Of a DNA stretch of 64,000 nt, positions 1 through 8,496 are shown piece after piece. Made by a program: the position numbers and the translations under genes. The number at the start of each line of letters is the position of its first letter. Position 1 is the first letter of the stretch. The DNA is taken from positions 372,001-436,000 of the forward strand of contig CANTFL010000144.1 of NCBI GenBank assembly GCA_947650285.1, written 5' to 3'. This stretch comes from Hyaloperonospora brassicae (taxonomy: Eukaryota > Oomycota > Peronosporomycetes > Peronosporales > Peronosporaceae). The notes beneath the pieces were generated by a model. It was not told the origin of the DNA. It searched no databases and worked only from the letters and a program-made list of their open reading frames with translations.

Positions 1-486
1 GGCTAGTGATGCCACAGGGGCTGAGTAATGCCCCTGCAACATCCAACAGATGTGTAACAAATCTGTTGAGACCGGTGCGAGACTTCGCACCGAGTTACTT
101 TGACGATGTGTTCGTTCATAGCCGAGCTATGAACGAAAAATAAGGAATTGGAAGTTCACGGATCTCACGTTCGTCATGTTCTTCAACTTATGCGCAAGCA
201 TAAGTTGTACGCCAACCTCAAGAAGTGCATATTCGCGGCTAGCTAAATACCACTTCTTGGGTGCATCGTGGGTAAACACGGCGTACGCCCTGATCCCGAA
301 AAGATCAAGGCGATCACCGACTGGCCAGTGCCAGTCGATGTCAAGGGACTAAGGAAGTTCCTTGGTCTTGCGGCGTACTTGCACAAGTACTCGCGCAACT
401 ACGCCGAGATGACTGTTCATCTTTCTTGCTTGCTCAAGAAAAATGTCAAGTGGTCATGGAACGCTGAGTGCCAGCGTTCCTTTTAA
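1..486 (+). pseudogene. Gypsy-A reverse transcriptase, C-terminal part (copy 1)
   Basis: The first bases encode the RT motif MPQGLSNAP (motif B), followed by YFDDVFVHS (motif C, the polymerase catalytic YxDD-type box, at about 98-124). A shift near 150-165 moves the frame to the palm/thumb stretch with KLYANLKKC and the connection segment DVKGLRKFLGLAAYL (about 337-381). The stretch closes at a TAA at 484-486 just before GIKRSLMQSP, where sibling elements read on. RT copies the element RNA into DNA in the cytoplasmic particle. The N-terminal palm and the protease lie outside the window. One stop within 200 bases (at the AAATAAGG site) and the TAA make it non-functional as read. Confidence 0.85.
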
Positions 487-1066
487 GGTATCAAGCGGAG
501 CTTGATGCAATCGCCGATCTTGGCGATTGCAGATCAGGACAGACCATTTCATGTGGTCTGTGACGCCAGCGATTTCGCAATCGGCTGTGCGTTAATGCAG
601 TTCGATGCAGATGGCGCGGAGCGCGTCATCTGTTATCAGTCGCGTCAGCTGCAAGCAGCTGAGCGTAATTACCCAGTGCATGACAAGGAACTCCTTGCCA
701 TGAAATACGCACTGGCTAAATTTCGCGTCTATCTCTTGGGAGATAGACCGTTTGTTGTCTATACGGACCATGCGTCATTACGCACGGCCGTAAACAGCCC
801 ACACCTCTCGCAAGGATGGCGAGGTGGCTGTCTTTCTTCGCGGAGTATTACTTCTCCGTGGAGTATAAACCGGGACGACTCAATGTCGTCGCGGATGCTC
901 TTTCGCGCCGGCCCGATTTCGAGCCGGACGCACAATTCAACAGTGAGGATAAGCCCACTGTTGCGACACTGTCAGTCAGTGTCCCGTCGTCAAGTTTACT
1001 TGACGACGTACGAAAGGCATACGCGGAAGATAAGGATCTTCTGCGATTGATGGATCATCTGGTAAA
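487..1066 (+). pseudogene. Gypsy-A RNase H (copy 1)
   Basis: The frame encodes VVCDASDFAIGCALM, which holds the first catalytic Asp. It continues with a conserved Glu-containing segment (VHDKELLAMKYAL) and VVYTDHASL with the next acidic residue, the usual Gypsy RNase H layout. It removes RNA from the RNA:DNA hybrid during reverse transcription. A single-base shift near 825 moves the end of the domain (FSVEYKPGRLNVVADALSRRP, minus its first residues in the other frame) to the overlapping frame that starts at 816. ADALSRRP is the standard end of Gypsy RNase H. All expected catalytic positions are visible across the two frames. Confidence 0.85.
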
Positions 1067-3151
1067 TCCATCCAGTAAATCCATGAGGGATTTACCGGCT
1101 TTGTACCGATCCTCATCGGATCGGTATAGTACACGCAACGGATTGCTGTACTATACAGCTGTTGCCGACGACACGCCTCGTGTCGTCGTACCCGCTCATC
1201 ATGATTTGCGGTTGAGCATCATGTACGAGTGTCACGATGCCCCAACAAGCGGCCATCGTGGAAGGGAAAAGACTTACCTCACGGTAAGTCGTGACTGTAC
1301 TGGCCCCGCCAGTATCAGTTTGTTCACAAGTATATACGTGCTTGCGAAGTTTGTCAACGGGTGAAGCCTAGTCCTTCATCCCGTGCGCCATTGCAGCCTC
1401 TGCCTGTTCCGACAGAGTGCTGGCAGTCCGTTTCAATGGACTTCGTCTTCGGTTGTCCCGAAGACGCTCACAAGAATAATGGTATTCTTGTGTTTGTTGA
1501 CCGATTCAGCAAGATGGTCCATCTTGCTGCTGTCCCTGAGTCAATCAAGGCTCAAGGTTGTGCTCGTGTCTTTTTAGACACGGTCTTTAGACTCCACGGG
1601 TTACCCCGTAAACTCGTATCCGACCGTGACCCTCGGTTCACGGCGGAATTTTGGCAAACCGTGTTCCGTACTCTCGGAACACGATTGAAAGATGTCCACT
1701 TCTGACCATCCAGAAACAGATGGTCAGACGGAACGTGCGAACCGTGTCCTCGAAGAGATTCTTCGAGGATATGTCCACTCGATCCCGAGTTGGAGCGAAT
1801 TCCTACCCATGGTGGAATTCGCCATCAATAATTCGGTGCATGCTTCAACACAGCACACACCGTTTTACGTGAATGGCCTACGCCATCCACGAGTGCCCAC
1901 CCTTATAGAGTGTAACTCTTGGATAAGGGGGGAGGGACTCGCTCGAGCAAAAACCGTTTTGGCTCTTGCTCATCACGTGTCGACGCAAACGTCGTCACGT
2001 ATGATGCCGATGTCGATCAAGTCGACATCGATGAAGAAGATCATCTCAATAATAGCGAAGACGCTATTATTGATTCGGATGATGATGACGATGCTGGTAT
2101 ATTCAGCATCGCCAACGATTATGTCAGCGAGGAAGAAGACAACCTCGCTGAAGAAGAAAGCAATCTCTTAGCAGTGCGCACGAAGCGCACTGCCAGACAA
2201 AACAAAGAGTCAGCAGAGAACTTCCTGCTGACTCGAGAAGCGGTAGTCCGTTTCGTTCAGGACTCCATCGCAAATGCGGTGGACCGTCAGAAACGGAACG
2301 CAGACAAGAATGGAAGAGCAAATATTCTTTCATTTAAGGTTAATGACCTAGTACTACTGTCAACGGCAAACCTACCTGGACATGCAGTCACTAGTGTCGG
2401 CAGTAGCAAACTACTGCCGAAATACATTGGGCCATTTCGAGTGTTGCATCGCAAGGGCAATGCATACACACTCGAATTGTCACGTAGGATGCGCACGCAT
2501 CCTACGTTTTACGTGGGGAGGCTTAGGTCGTACTGTCAGTACGAGCCTTCTTCTTCCGATGAAGATAGCCCCCACGTTCAAGAACATCCATCAAGTTCTT
2601 GCGTTCGCGCTCCAGACGATCCGTCTGGTCGCGCAGAAATGATACCTCGGTATTCAACCGAGATATCTCCCCGCGAGCTGTCGCCAGCTCGCCGAATAGG
2701 GAGCGGACATCCCGCTCGACCTGAAGCTGCGCCGTGGCATAATCGGCGCGATCCCTCGCCCGATCAGCCTCGTGACCCTTGCGGTTCTTCCGCACGGTAT
2801 CGGTCAAAGCGTAGCGCCGATCGCGCTCGTGCTTCAAGTCATCGCGCAATTCATCGATTGCGCGATCCATCTCGTAAGGGTCGAGATGGTGAACAGAATC
2901 ATCTGGAGGAGGTCTTTCCTCCTCCACCACATCCTTTGGTGGATGCTCACGGTGATCAACGCTTTCTAGTGGAGCGCATCTTGAATCACCGTGACGATTC
3001 AGGATCAAGGACGAGCTACCTCGTCCAGTGGCGGGGGTATCCACCCTCTTGGAACAGCTGGGAGCCCCGCTCTCAGCTGTTGATGGATGTTGAAGGTCTC
3101 GTCCGCCAGTATGACGTGACCCATCCGATGAGTCCTGTGGCCCATCGGTAA
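1067..3151 (+). pseudogene. Gypsy-A integrase with acidic insert, GPF module and chromodomain (copy 1)
   Basis: An HHCC-type zinc-binding N-terminus (HDAPTSGHRGREKT, then CEVCQR in a shifted frame near 1350) precedes a DDE core: MDFVFG, VSDRDPRF and TDGQTERANRVLEE. A shift near 1690 splits the core. From 1919 a 410-codon frame stays open to 3151. It encodes an Asp/Glu-rich stretch (about 1988-2180), a C-terminal integrase module with KLLPKYIGPFRVL (the GPY/F motif), a long Arg/Ser/Pro-rich linker (about 2560-2930) and a chromodomain at about 2951-3117 ([21 protein letters not shown]). Chromodomains in this group read histone methylation to target integration; that role is inferred here. The linker and chromodomain are overlapped by an antisense ORF at 2523-3206. 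Confidence 0.87.
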
Positions 3152-3206
3152 ACACGCGCCCTAGGCGCTTGTAGACGGATTGCAAGTTCGCAATCGCGTC
3201 ACGCAT
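2523..3206 (-). CDS. Antisense coiled-coil ORF of Gypsy-A (C-terminal part), overlapping integrase/chromodomain
   Basis: This is a 227-codon open frame with an ATG at 3206 on the strand opposite pol. The N-terminal 80 residues are Ser/Gly/Arg-rich. The C-terminal 100 residues form a highly charged region expected to be a coiled coil ([47 protein letters not shown]). First codon positions on both strands coincide, and position 2 of each strand faces position 3 of the other. Copy 2 retains recognisably homologous protein pieces (for example KLREY-HERDRRYDLTD, and a counterpart of [14 protein letters not shown]). The piece directly follows another antisense frame (3208-3474), whose TGA overlaps this ATG region, so the ancestral ORF was probably one longer protein. 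I recognise no known family; function unknown. Confidence 0.6.
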   Translation of the reverse strand: MRDAIANLQSVYKRLGRVFTDGPQDSSDGSRHTGGRDLQHPSTAESGAPSCSKRVDTPATGRGSSSLILNRHGDSRCAPLESVDHREHPPKDVVEEERPPPDDSVHHLDPYEMDRAIDELRDDLKHERDRRYALTDTVRKNRKGHEADRARDRADYATAQLQVERDVRSLFGELATARGEISRLNTEVSFLRDQTDRLERERKNLMDVLERGGYLHRKKKARTDSTT

Positions 3207-3207
3207 C

Positions 3208-3474
3208 TCAGCCGAGATGTGTGCCCTTCCCCCAGGGCGAATTTAGGGAGTACACATCCCTATGTGCAAGTTGCGAGTTGTCAACACAACTCGCACAGGG
3301 GTCTCCCCATGTGAGGCAAGGAATGCCTGCCTCACTCGACAAACAGTACAACCGGTACCTGGCACCGGTTGGCGTTCGCTTTTCGAACCTGAGGCGTGTC
3401 GCCTCAAGCTTTTTGAGCCACCCTTCTCGTCCAAAATTCTTTACGTTTTGGACTAACGCGTTCCACGCAGCCAA
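3208..3474 (-). CDS. Antisense ORF of Gypsy-A, middle segment
   Basis: This 88-codon frame bridges the N-terminal (3453-4130) and C-terminal (2523-3206) antisense frames. It encodes NALVQNVKNFGREGWLKKL, RLRFEKRTPTGARYRLY and a Cys-containing stretch, ending at a TGA that overlaps the next ATG region. The sibling element in the right palindrome arm encodes FEKKSPTGIRFKLHRL at the equivalent place (about 40424-40470 on the plus strand). Protein-level conservation despite base changes supports real coding. It overlaps the upstream antisense frame by 22 bases in another phase, so one frameshift separates them. No known domain recognised. Confidence 0.5.
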   Translation of the reverse strand: MAAWNALVQNVKNFGREGWLKKLEATRLRFEKRTPTGARYRLYCLSSEAGIPCLTWGDPCASCVDNSQLAHRDVYSLNSPWGKGTHLG

Positions 3475-4130
3475 AAGCGATGTTTTGTCACGCTTTTGGT
3501 TGCCGTTATACCATTGATGTCTAAAAAGACATCTAGATAAAAATCTTCTTCAGCGCGAAAGTTCTTCGCGCTGGAACTCAAGCCGTGAAGCTCGGTTGCA
3601 TCGAATAAGGGTATTCGATGGTGTTGGCCTGTCTCGTGAGACAGGCTATTGATGAGTTGTTCGGGCAAACGCCACGGCTTCAGCTCATCACGCTTCACAG
3701 TGGTACCCTTGTCGGTACCACGGCTCCCAGATTGACGACGGCTCGCGCCATCGTCATCACGCTCGTGCGAAGACGCACGAGCCGGCGGTGGTGAAGAATA
3801 GAACTCACCACCCTGATCATCATCATCATCACTGCCGAACAGACTGTGATGCAAATCGCGAGTCCGTTCGTTCGTCAGTGGTCTTGGCGAATACTGAGGC
3901 GTCGCCGGTGAGCGAGACGCCTCTGGAGCATTGCCCGAGTCAGACACGTCTGACTCGCCAGAGTAGATGACCTCTACATCAGGGTCATCGTGCGCACGCG
4001 GTGTGATACCGCGTGCACCTGCAGCACCTGTTGCTGCAGGCAAAGAAGGGGCGGCAGACGACGAAGCGTCTGCCGCAGAGGCTTGCACAGCACTAGGCTG
4101 TGTGGGTCTTGAGTCACCTCGCATAGACAT
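3453..4130 (-). CDS. Antisense ORF of Gypsy-A, N-terminal segment (acidic, Ser-rich)
   Basis: This 225-codon frame has a genuine ATG (complement of 4128-4130) only 130 bases from the 3' LTR, so an LTR-borne antisense promoter could drive it. The first 130 residues are low-complexity: Ala/Ser-rich, then acidic (DDPDVEVIYSGESDVSDSG, FGSDDDDDQGGEF), then Arg/Ser-rich. The last 90 residues look folded (WRLPEQLINSLSHETGQ, LHGLSSSAKNF, YLDVFLDINGI). Copy 2 and its mirror keep the equivalent of LHGLS...IYTSMAFSDIDGTTTT with many codon changes. Together with 3208-3474 and 2523-3206 this forms an antisense protein of about 530 residues broken once by a shift and once by a stop. Function unknown. Confidence 0.55.
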   Translation of the reverse strand: MSMRGDSRPTQPSAVQASAADASSSAAPSLPAATGAAGARGITPRAHDDPDVEVIYSGESDVSDSGNAPEASRSPATPQYSPRPLTNERTRDLHHSLFGSDDDDDQGGEFYSSPPPARASSHERDDDGASRRQSGSRGTDKGTTVKRDELKPWRLPEQLINSLSHETGQHHRIPLFDATELHGLSSSAKNFRAEEDFYLDVFLDINGITATKSVTKHRFWLRGTR

Positions 4131-4249
4131 GTTAACTATGCGAGGTCAAGCGGAAAGTGAATGGAACGGACCCAACAAGTGCTCCCAGTCCCAATGGTGA
4201 CCAACGGGTGGCCTCCATGTTTTCGATAGTCACACGGTGACTATCAGTT

Positions 4250-4260
4250 AAGGGGGGTGA
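4250..4260 (+). promoter_or_regulatory. Polypurine tract of Gypsy-A copy 1
   Basis: AAGGGGGGTGA lies directly before the TGTAACGGGG start of the 3' LTR, the position of the plus-strand primer. Copy 2 has the related AAAGGGTGGGTGA at 15435-15447. Confidence 0.8.
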
Positions 4261-4651
4261 TGTAACGGGGCAGCCCGTTACATGAAATTGTCACTTTAAG
4301 GAAAGTGACAATAAAGAATATAAAGATGGATATTCTTTAAAACAATATCACCAAAGTGGTGATATTGAAGGGTCGACCAAAGGTTCTGTTCATTGGTTGA
4401 TATCGTGATGATATCAACCCACCAATCGCCGCAAGACGCGCGCAATGAGTGGTGACGAGACGTCACCATACATGCAGTTATATTAGTATAATTGAATTAA
4501 GTCAAACGAAGAGACAGTAGTTTAAAGACTTAATTTATTAATATAACAGTTCTACTTTTACCCTACCTACGCTTCCTCGCTTGCCACGTGTACGTCTGTC
4601 GGGGCACTCAAAACCCTTGCGTTAAGTTACGCAAGGGTGTGCCCCGTTACA
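4261..4651 (+). repeat. 3' LTR of Gypsy-A copy 1
   Basis: The 391-bp LTR begins TGTAACGGGG and ends CCCCGTTACA, so it has 10-bp terminal inverted repeats. It follows the polypurine tract. It contains a series of hairpins (for example around 4288-4311, 4316-4339, 4342-4365, 4400-4423 and 4616-4639) and the CCACCAATCG...ACGCGCGCAATG block at 4420-4452 shared by all Gypsy-A LTRs here. Confidence 0.92.
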
Positions 4652-7600
4652 GTATGAGCTGCTCGGTAAGGTGTGTCAGCGATTGTTTTGCTGCATTCTT
4701 TGCTGCTACAAAGATAAGACCCACGAGGTCTTCGGACCGTCAAGTTGAGATTGCAAGGCGCCCCTTCATGCGGAACACCGCCTTCGGTCCGAGACCGTAC
4801 CTACATGGATAGACAAGTGTTGTAGCACGTGCAGAAAGCTTCCGTGAGGTCGAGTCAGTATTTCTCAGTATGTAGATGACGTCGGATATACATACACACG
4901 AACTGACACTGTCGCTTACTTGTTCACGTGCTGCATATTGACAACTAATTAGCTGGAATACAGGTACCACTTCCTTCTCGAGGTGGTCAGCATGCACTTG
5001 ACCGGATCGTCAGTCGCTGCATGCGTTTGTTGCACTCGTACCCAAAACATCTGAGCTGAGATGTCGTCATACAAAATGTCTCTCTTTCTCCTCAATGACT
5101 ACACCACGTAGCTGCCAACATACGCAGTGCATGTGCCGCTATGTGTATTGTATACACTACAGAGCAATTGATCTGTACGAGAGTCGCTACTACCTGCAGA
5201 CAAAGCGATCGCATTCGACGGCCATTTCCGTCCATCTTCGCCTGTATGACCTGACCACGAACGGTTCATTCGCTGCAGTGCTGTAGCAATCGAAGCAGTT
5301 GACGTTGCAGTGAGCTTTGTTTTGTGTTAATAGAATGCAGTGGACGTCGCTCGGTCCGTTACAGCGCAACTCTTGTGCGACCACTTTGGCATTGAACCTA
5401 TCGCGCACATTTTGCGTGTTCCCACTTCGATTACTACGCACTGTCACAAGTGCTGCTGTGCATTCTCGTTTCTTCTTCTGATTACATTCCACATCTCGTT
5501 TCGTCTCGTGTCATCCTGAGATTGGATCACTGCGCGCATGGACTGAGGCCATCTAAACACGTGCAAAAAAACTTGCAAAGCTCAGATCGACTTCCAGAAC
5601 AGCGCAATTGTTACTTCAGACGGCACGGTGGCGTCGGATGCTTGTCGTGTGCTTTATTTGCTAATCTTGTTTGGCATTTTGCTTGCGCATGATCGATATT
5701 TGCGCCTCGAGCCTTGCGCCCTATCATTGCCGGAAAGTGTTTATCGATACTGACATTTGTGAATAGATACAGGCGTGAGTAGTATCTTATGTATTTCTTA
5801 CGTATTACTTGCCAATTAATGGCCTAGATTATTGAGTAATACCTTTGTCAGAAATCAAATCTTAAATGAATAGGGATTTTATATATAAGATTTTGAAGGA
5901 AGGGTGTGAATCTGAGGAAAAGGGGTGTAAATATAGCAATTCCCTTCAAATAAAGACGACACCGTTTATTCCAACGAAGAACATGACCAACAAACGTAAA
6001 ATGTCCGCCAGTTCATCTGCACTTTGCATCGATTTCAGTGCATTGCTCCAATATATTGTAAATAGCTATAAGTTTGTCACACTAAGCCTCGCGACCCATT
6101 AATTGTGAAAATGAATACATGACAGATTCTTTTGATCACAGCATACTTCTTGTCGTGGTGCCAAAGCTGCGAGTCAATTGCTGCTCTAAAACGTCGATCG
6201 TATGCTGACTTGAGTACTTCGACCTTGATCGCTATTGCACCGATCACGTGCGTCTTCTGCGTGACTTGTGGACTCTCGAGCGGTCGTGGTGATTATTCAC
6301 ATGACACCTACTATGCATTTCCGCAAGAAAAACATTAGACAGACCGGACCGCACCTAGAGGGCATGTACGATACGCCCTGATGGACAAAAAAAGAGGACC
6401 CACTGGATCGCACCCAATGTACTATGTGCCGTACAGCAACGTGACTTGCTAGACACCCATAAAGTACTTAACCTCCTCCAGATAACCATTTCAGTACGCG
6501 ACCGACTATCACTATGCATCCACTAAGCGATCTTTTTTGTTACCATGCACCCATTCAATAACTCTTCGTTGCGTCCTTTGAATCCGAAGTCATTTCTTCT
6601 TCTCCTATGCACTAACTCGATGACTTGTAGCTGCGTAGTTTAAATCTGCAGTTTTTTTCTCAATACGGCTTCGACTTGACCTCTGTCGTAAACTCGTCGA
6701 TGTGCTGCTGCGTCGAGGAGCTCGTCCGTAAGTTTCATGCCAGCTGTGCGTGAACGTGAGGCCTACAGGACCCCACCTCATTATTAAGTGGATCCGTTTA
6801 ACGAGGTCCAAGAGGGCCAAAAATGCAAGCTGCCATCCCTTCATTTGCAGGATTGAATGCATCTACCAGAGTGACGAAACATTTTCCTACATCGGCATTG
6901 ACTACATTTCATATCATGTGCTTATCAGATTGGATTAGACTGTGCGCATCTCGAGCGGGTTCATGCGATCTCAGAGTCTTCATGGTGCAAATGACGCTAG
7001 AGTTACCTTTGTCTTCTTCTCGCTCATGAAAAAGGACTTGTCTAAAGCAACGTCAATTATTCGTAGCGTGCGTTGTCGGGGGTTGACTTGTTCATCAGGG
7101 AAGTATTTTGTAAGCGCGAGATGCTCAAATGCAGCGATGCTGTGAATCGGTACTGCAACGCGATTCGCATAATCCATCGTTGCGTCAGTCACATTAATAG
7201 TAAGTCCAATAGGAGCGGTCGTATCGTCACGAGTCGAGAGCTCGTGTCCTCGCGTCCAATTTTTTTAATGACTGAGCGACTGTTTAGTTGTAGAAGACGA
7301 TCGCAGACACAAATGATAGATGGGGCAGAGTGCTCGGATTCCGTCGTGCCTCCAACAGCGTTGCGATTTACTTTGCCACATCAATCGGACAGGTAATAGA
7401 TAAATCAGTGTAGCACATGCACAGCCGCTTCCTACATTGATCAGTAACTCATGATTGTCAAATTGCTGCTGTGGCGAGTATCCATAGAATGCGGAAGTCT
7501 CTGGATTTCTACCACAACGGCAAACGTTGCGTCATATATTGGACTGGCGGTGTGACATTCATGATCGGTACTTGAGTGGCCGTGCGATTATTGGTGCATG

Positions 7601-7996
7601 TGTTAGCAACGCATGTGGACGGACTGCTAGCTGAACAACGGAGCTCATAGCAAGACATTTAAATTACTAGCCAGCGTTACAAAGACGATGTGACCAAGCG
7701 GTATAGCGTCGGCAGTGTGCACTTCATTTGTAGCGCAAGGCGCCCGGTCCAGAATAATTGTCGACTTCGTATACGCGAACGGTGCGCAATCTCGCTCTAA
7801 AATAGTTTTGGTCGACTTCGTATACGCGCACAATGTGCAATCCCACTCTAGAATGATTGTGGACTGACCGTACAAGAGCACGTTGTGCGATCCATCGAGG
7901 TTAGTCCCAGTTGAATCGAGAAAGACTGACACATGTAATTCAGTAGGATTAATGAAGCAGCTTGCGTGTGAACTAGGACCTGATACAATCACGTTT
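4652..7996. other. Intergenic stretch between two Gypsy-A elements, no recognised gene
   Basis: I found no frame longer than about 143 codons and none resembling a known family. Codon use looks random, with stops spread over all frames. No tRNA-like A/B boxes were noticed. A short degenerate tandem repeat lies at 7750-7892. The stretch may be old decayed transposon sequence. Confidence 0.6.
7750..7892. repeat. Degenerate ~51-bp tandem repeat, about 2.7 copies
   Basis: The unit containing TCGACTTCGTATACGCG starts at 7761 and recurs at 7812 (51-bp spacing). A third, weaker copy begins near 7860 (TGGACTGACCGTACAAGAG). Units also share GTGCGCAAT/GTGCAATC/GTGCGATC at the same offset. Confidence 0.75.
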
Positions 7997-8439
7997 TGTA
8001 ACGGGGTGAGCCCGTAACATAAAAATTGGTACGAAAGTACCAATTTTTGAATGTTATCTGTTTTAATAATATTCAATTAACATCACTCGAAATGAGTGAT
8101 GTTGTCGGATTATTATCGCAAAAAATTATTCGTGGAGGGGTCCACTTCTCAGTTGATGTACGGTGTACATCAACCAACTCAACCACCTATCGCTGCTAAA
8201 CGCGCGCAATGGATGGTGAGCAAGAGACCGACATAGGAGAAGATGGTTTATTTTAACAAGAGTAATTCAAAAGATGATTTATTAACGTTATATCTGTATT
8301 AAATAAACAGTTCTACTTTTTATTTAAGACAGAGCTTTCAAGTTCTGTTTTGCCTACCGCTTCCTCGGTTGCCCTGTGTACGCTTGTCGGTCACACGTCC
8401 CCTTGCGTTAAGCTCACGCAAGGGATGTGCTCCGTTATA
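7997..8439 (+). repeat. 5' LTR of Gypsy-A copy 2
   Basis: This 443-bp LTR starts TGTAACGGGGTGAGCCCGT, forming a terminal hairpin, and ends CTCCGTTATA. The conserved block CGCTGCTAAACGCGCGCAAT lies at 8191-8210. An internal near-palindrome sits just before the 3' end (CCCTTGCGTTAAGCTCACGC region, about 8399-8423). Confidence 0.9.
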
Positions 8440-8441
8440 CC

Positions 8442-8450
8442 TGGTAGCAC
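8442..8450 (+). promoter_or_regulatory. Primer-binding site (tRNA) of Gypsy-A copy 2
   Basis: TGGTAGCAC lies two bases after the 5' LTR, complementary to a tRNA ending GTGCTACCA. The same word occurs at the equivalent place in the minus-strand element (46415-46423). The tRNA is perhaps the initiator Met tRNA, which ends GCTACCA in several eukaryotes; the assignment is inferred. Confidence 0.7.
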
Positions 8451-8496
8451 TTTGTAGTCCTTCCAGCGACCAAGAATCTCATCCATCATAAATATG

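Larger units (their letters stand above)
1..4651 (+). mobile_element. Ty3/Gypsy retrotransposon, family A, copy 1 (3' part, cut by window start)
   Basis: The window opens inside reverse transcriptase and runs through RNase H, integrase, a chromodomain, a long 3' region and an LTR ending at 4651. The order RT-RNase H-integrase is that of Metaviridae-type (Ty3/Gypsy) elements, and the C-terminal chromodomain places it among the chromoviruses. Bases 1-250 match 11041-11290 of copy 2 closely, so both belong to one family. The sense pol frame is broken by one in-frame stop near 484 and by apparent single-base shifts near 160, 825, 1300, 1690 and 1915, so this copy is probably not autonomous unless these are sequencing indels. 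The integrase tail plus chromodomain and the antisense ORFs remain open. Confidence 0.93.

Noticed and set aside
1..4651. CRISPR-like array suggested by regularly spaced inverted repeats
   Set aside because: The hairpins all differ in sequence and lie within coding sequence of a eukaryotic retroelement; there are no direct repeats.
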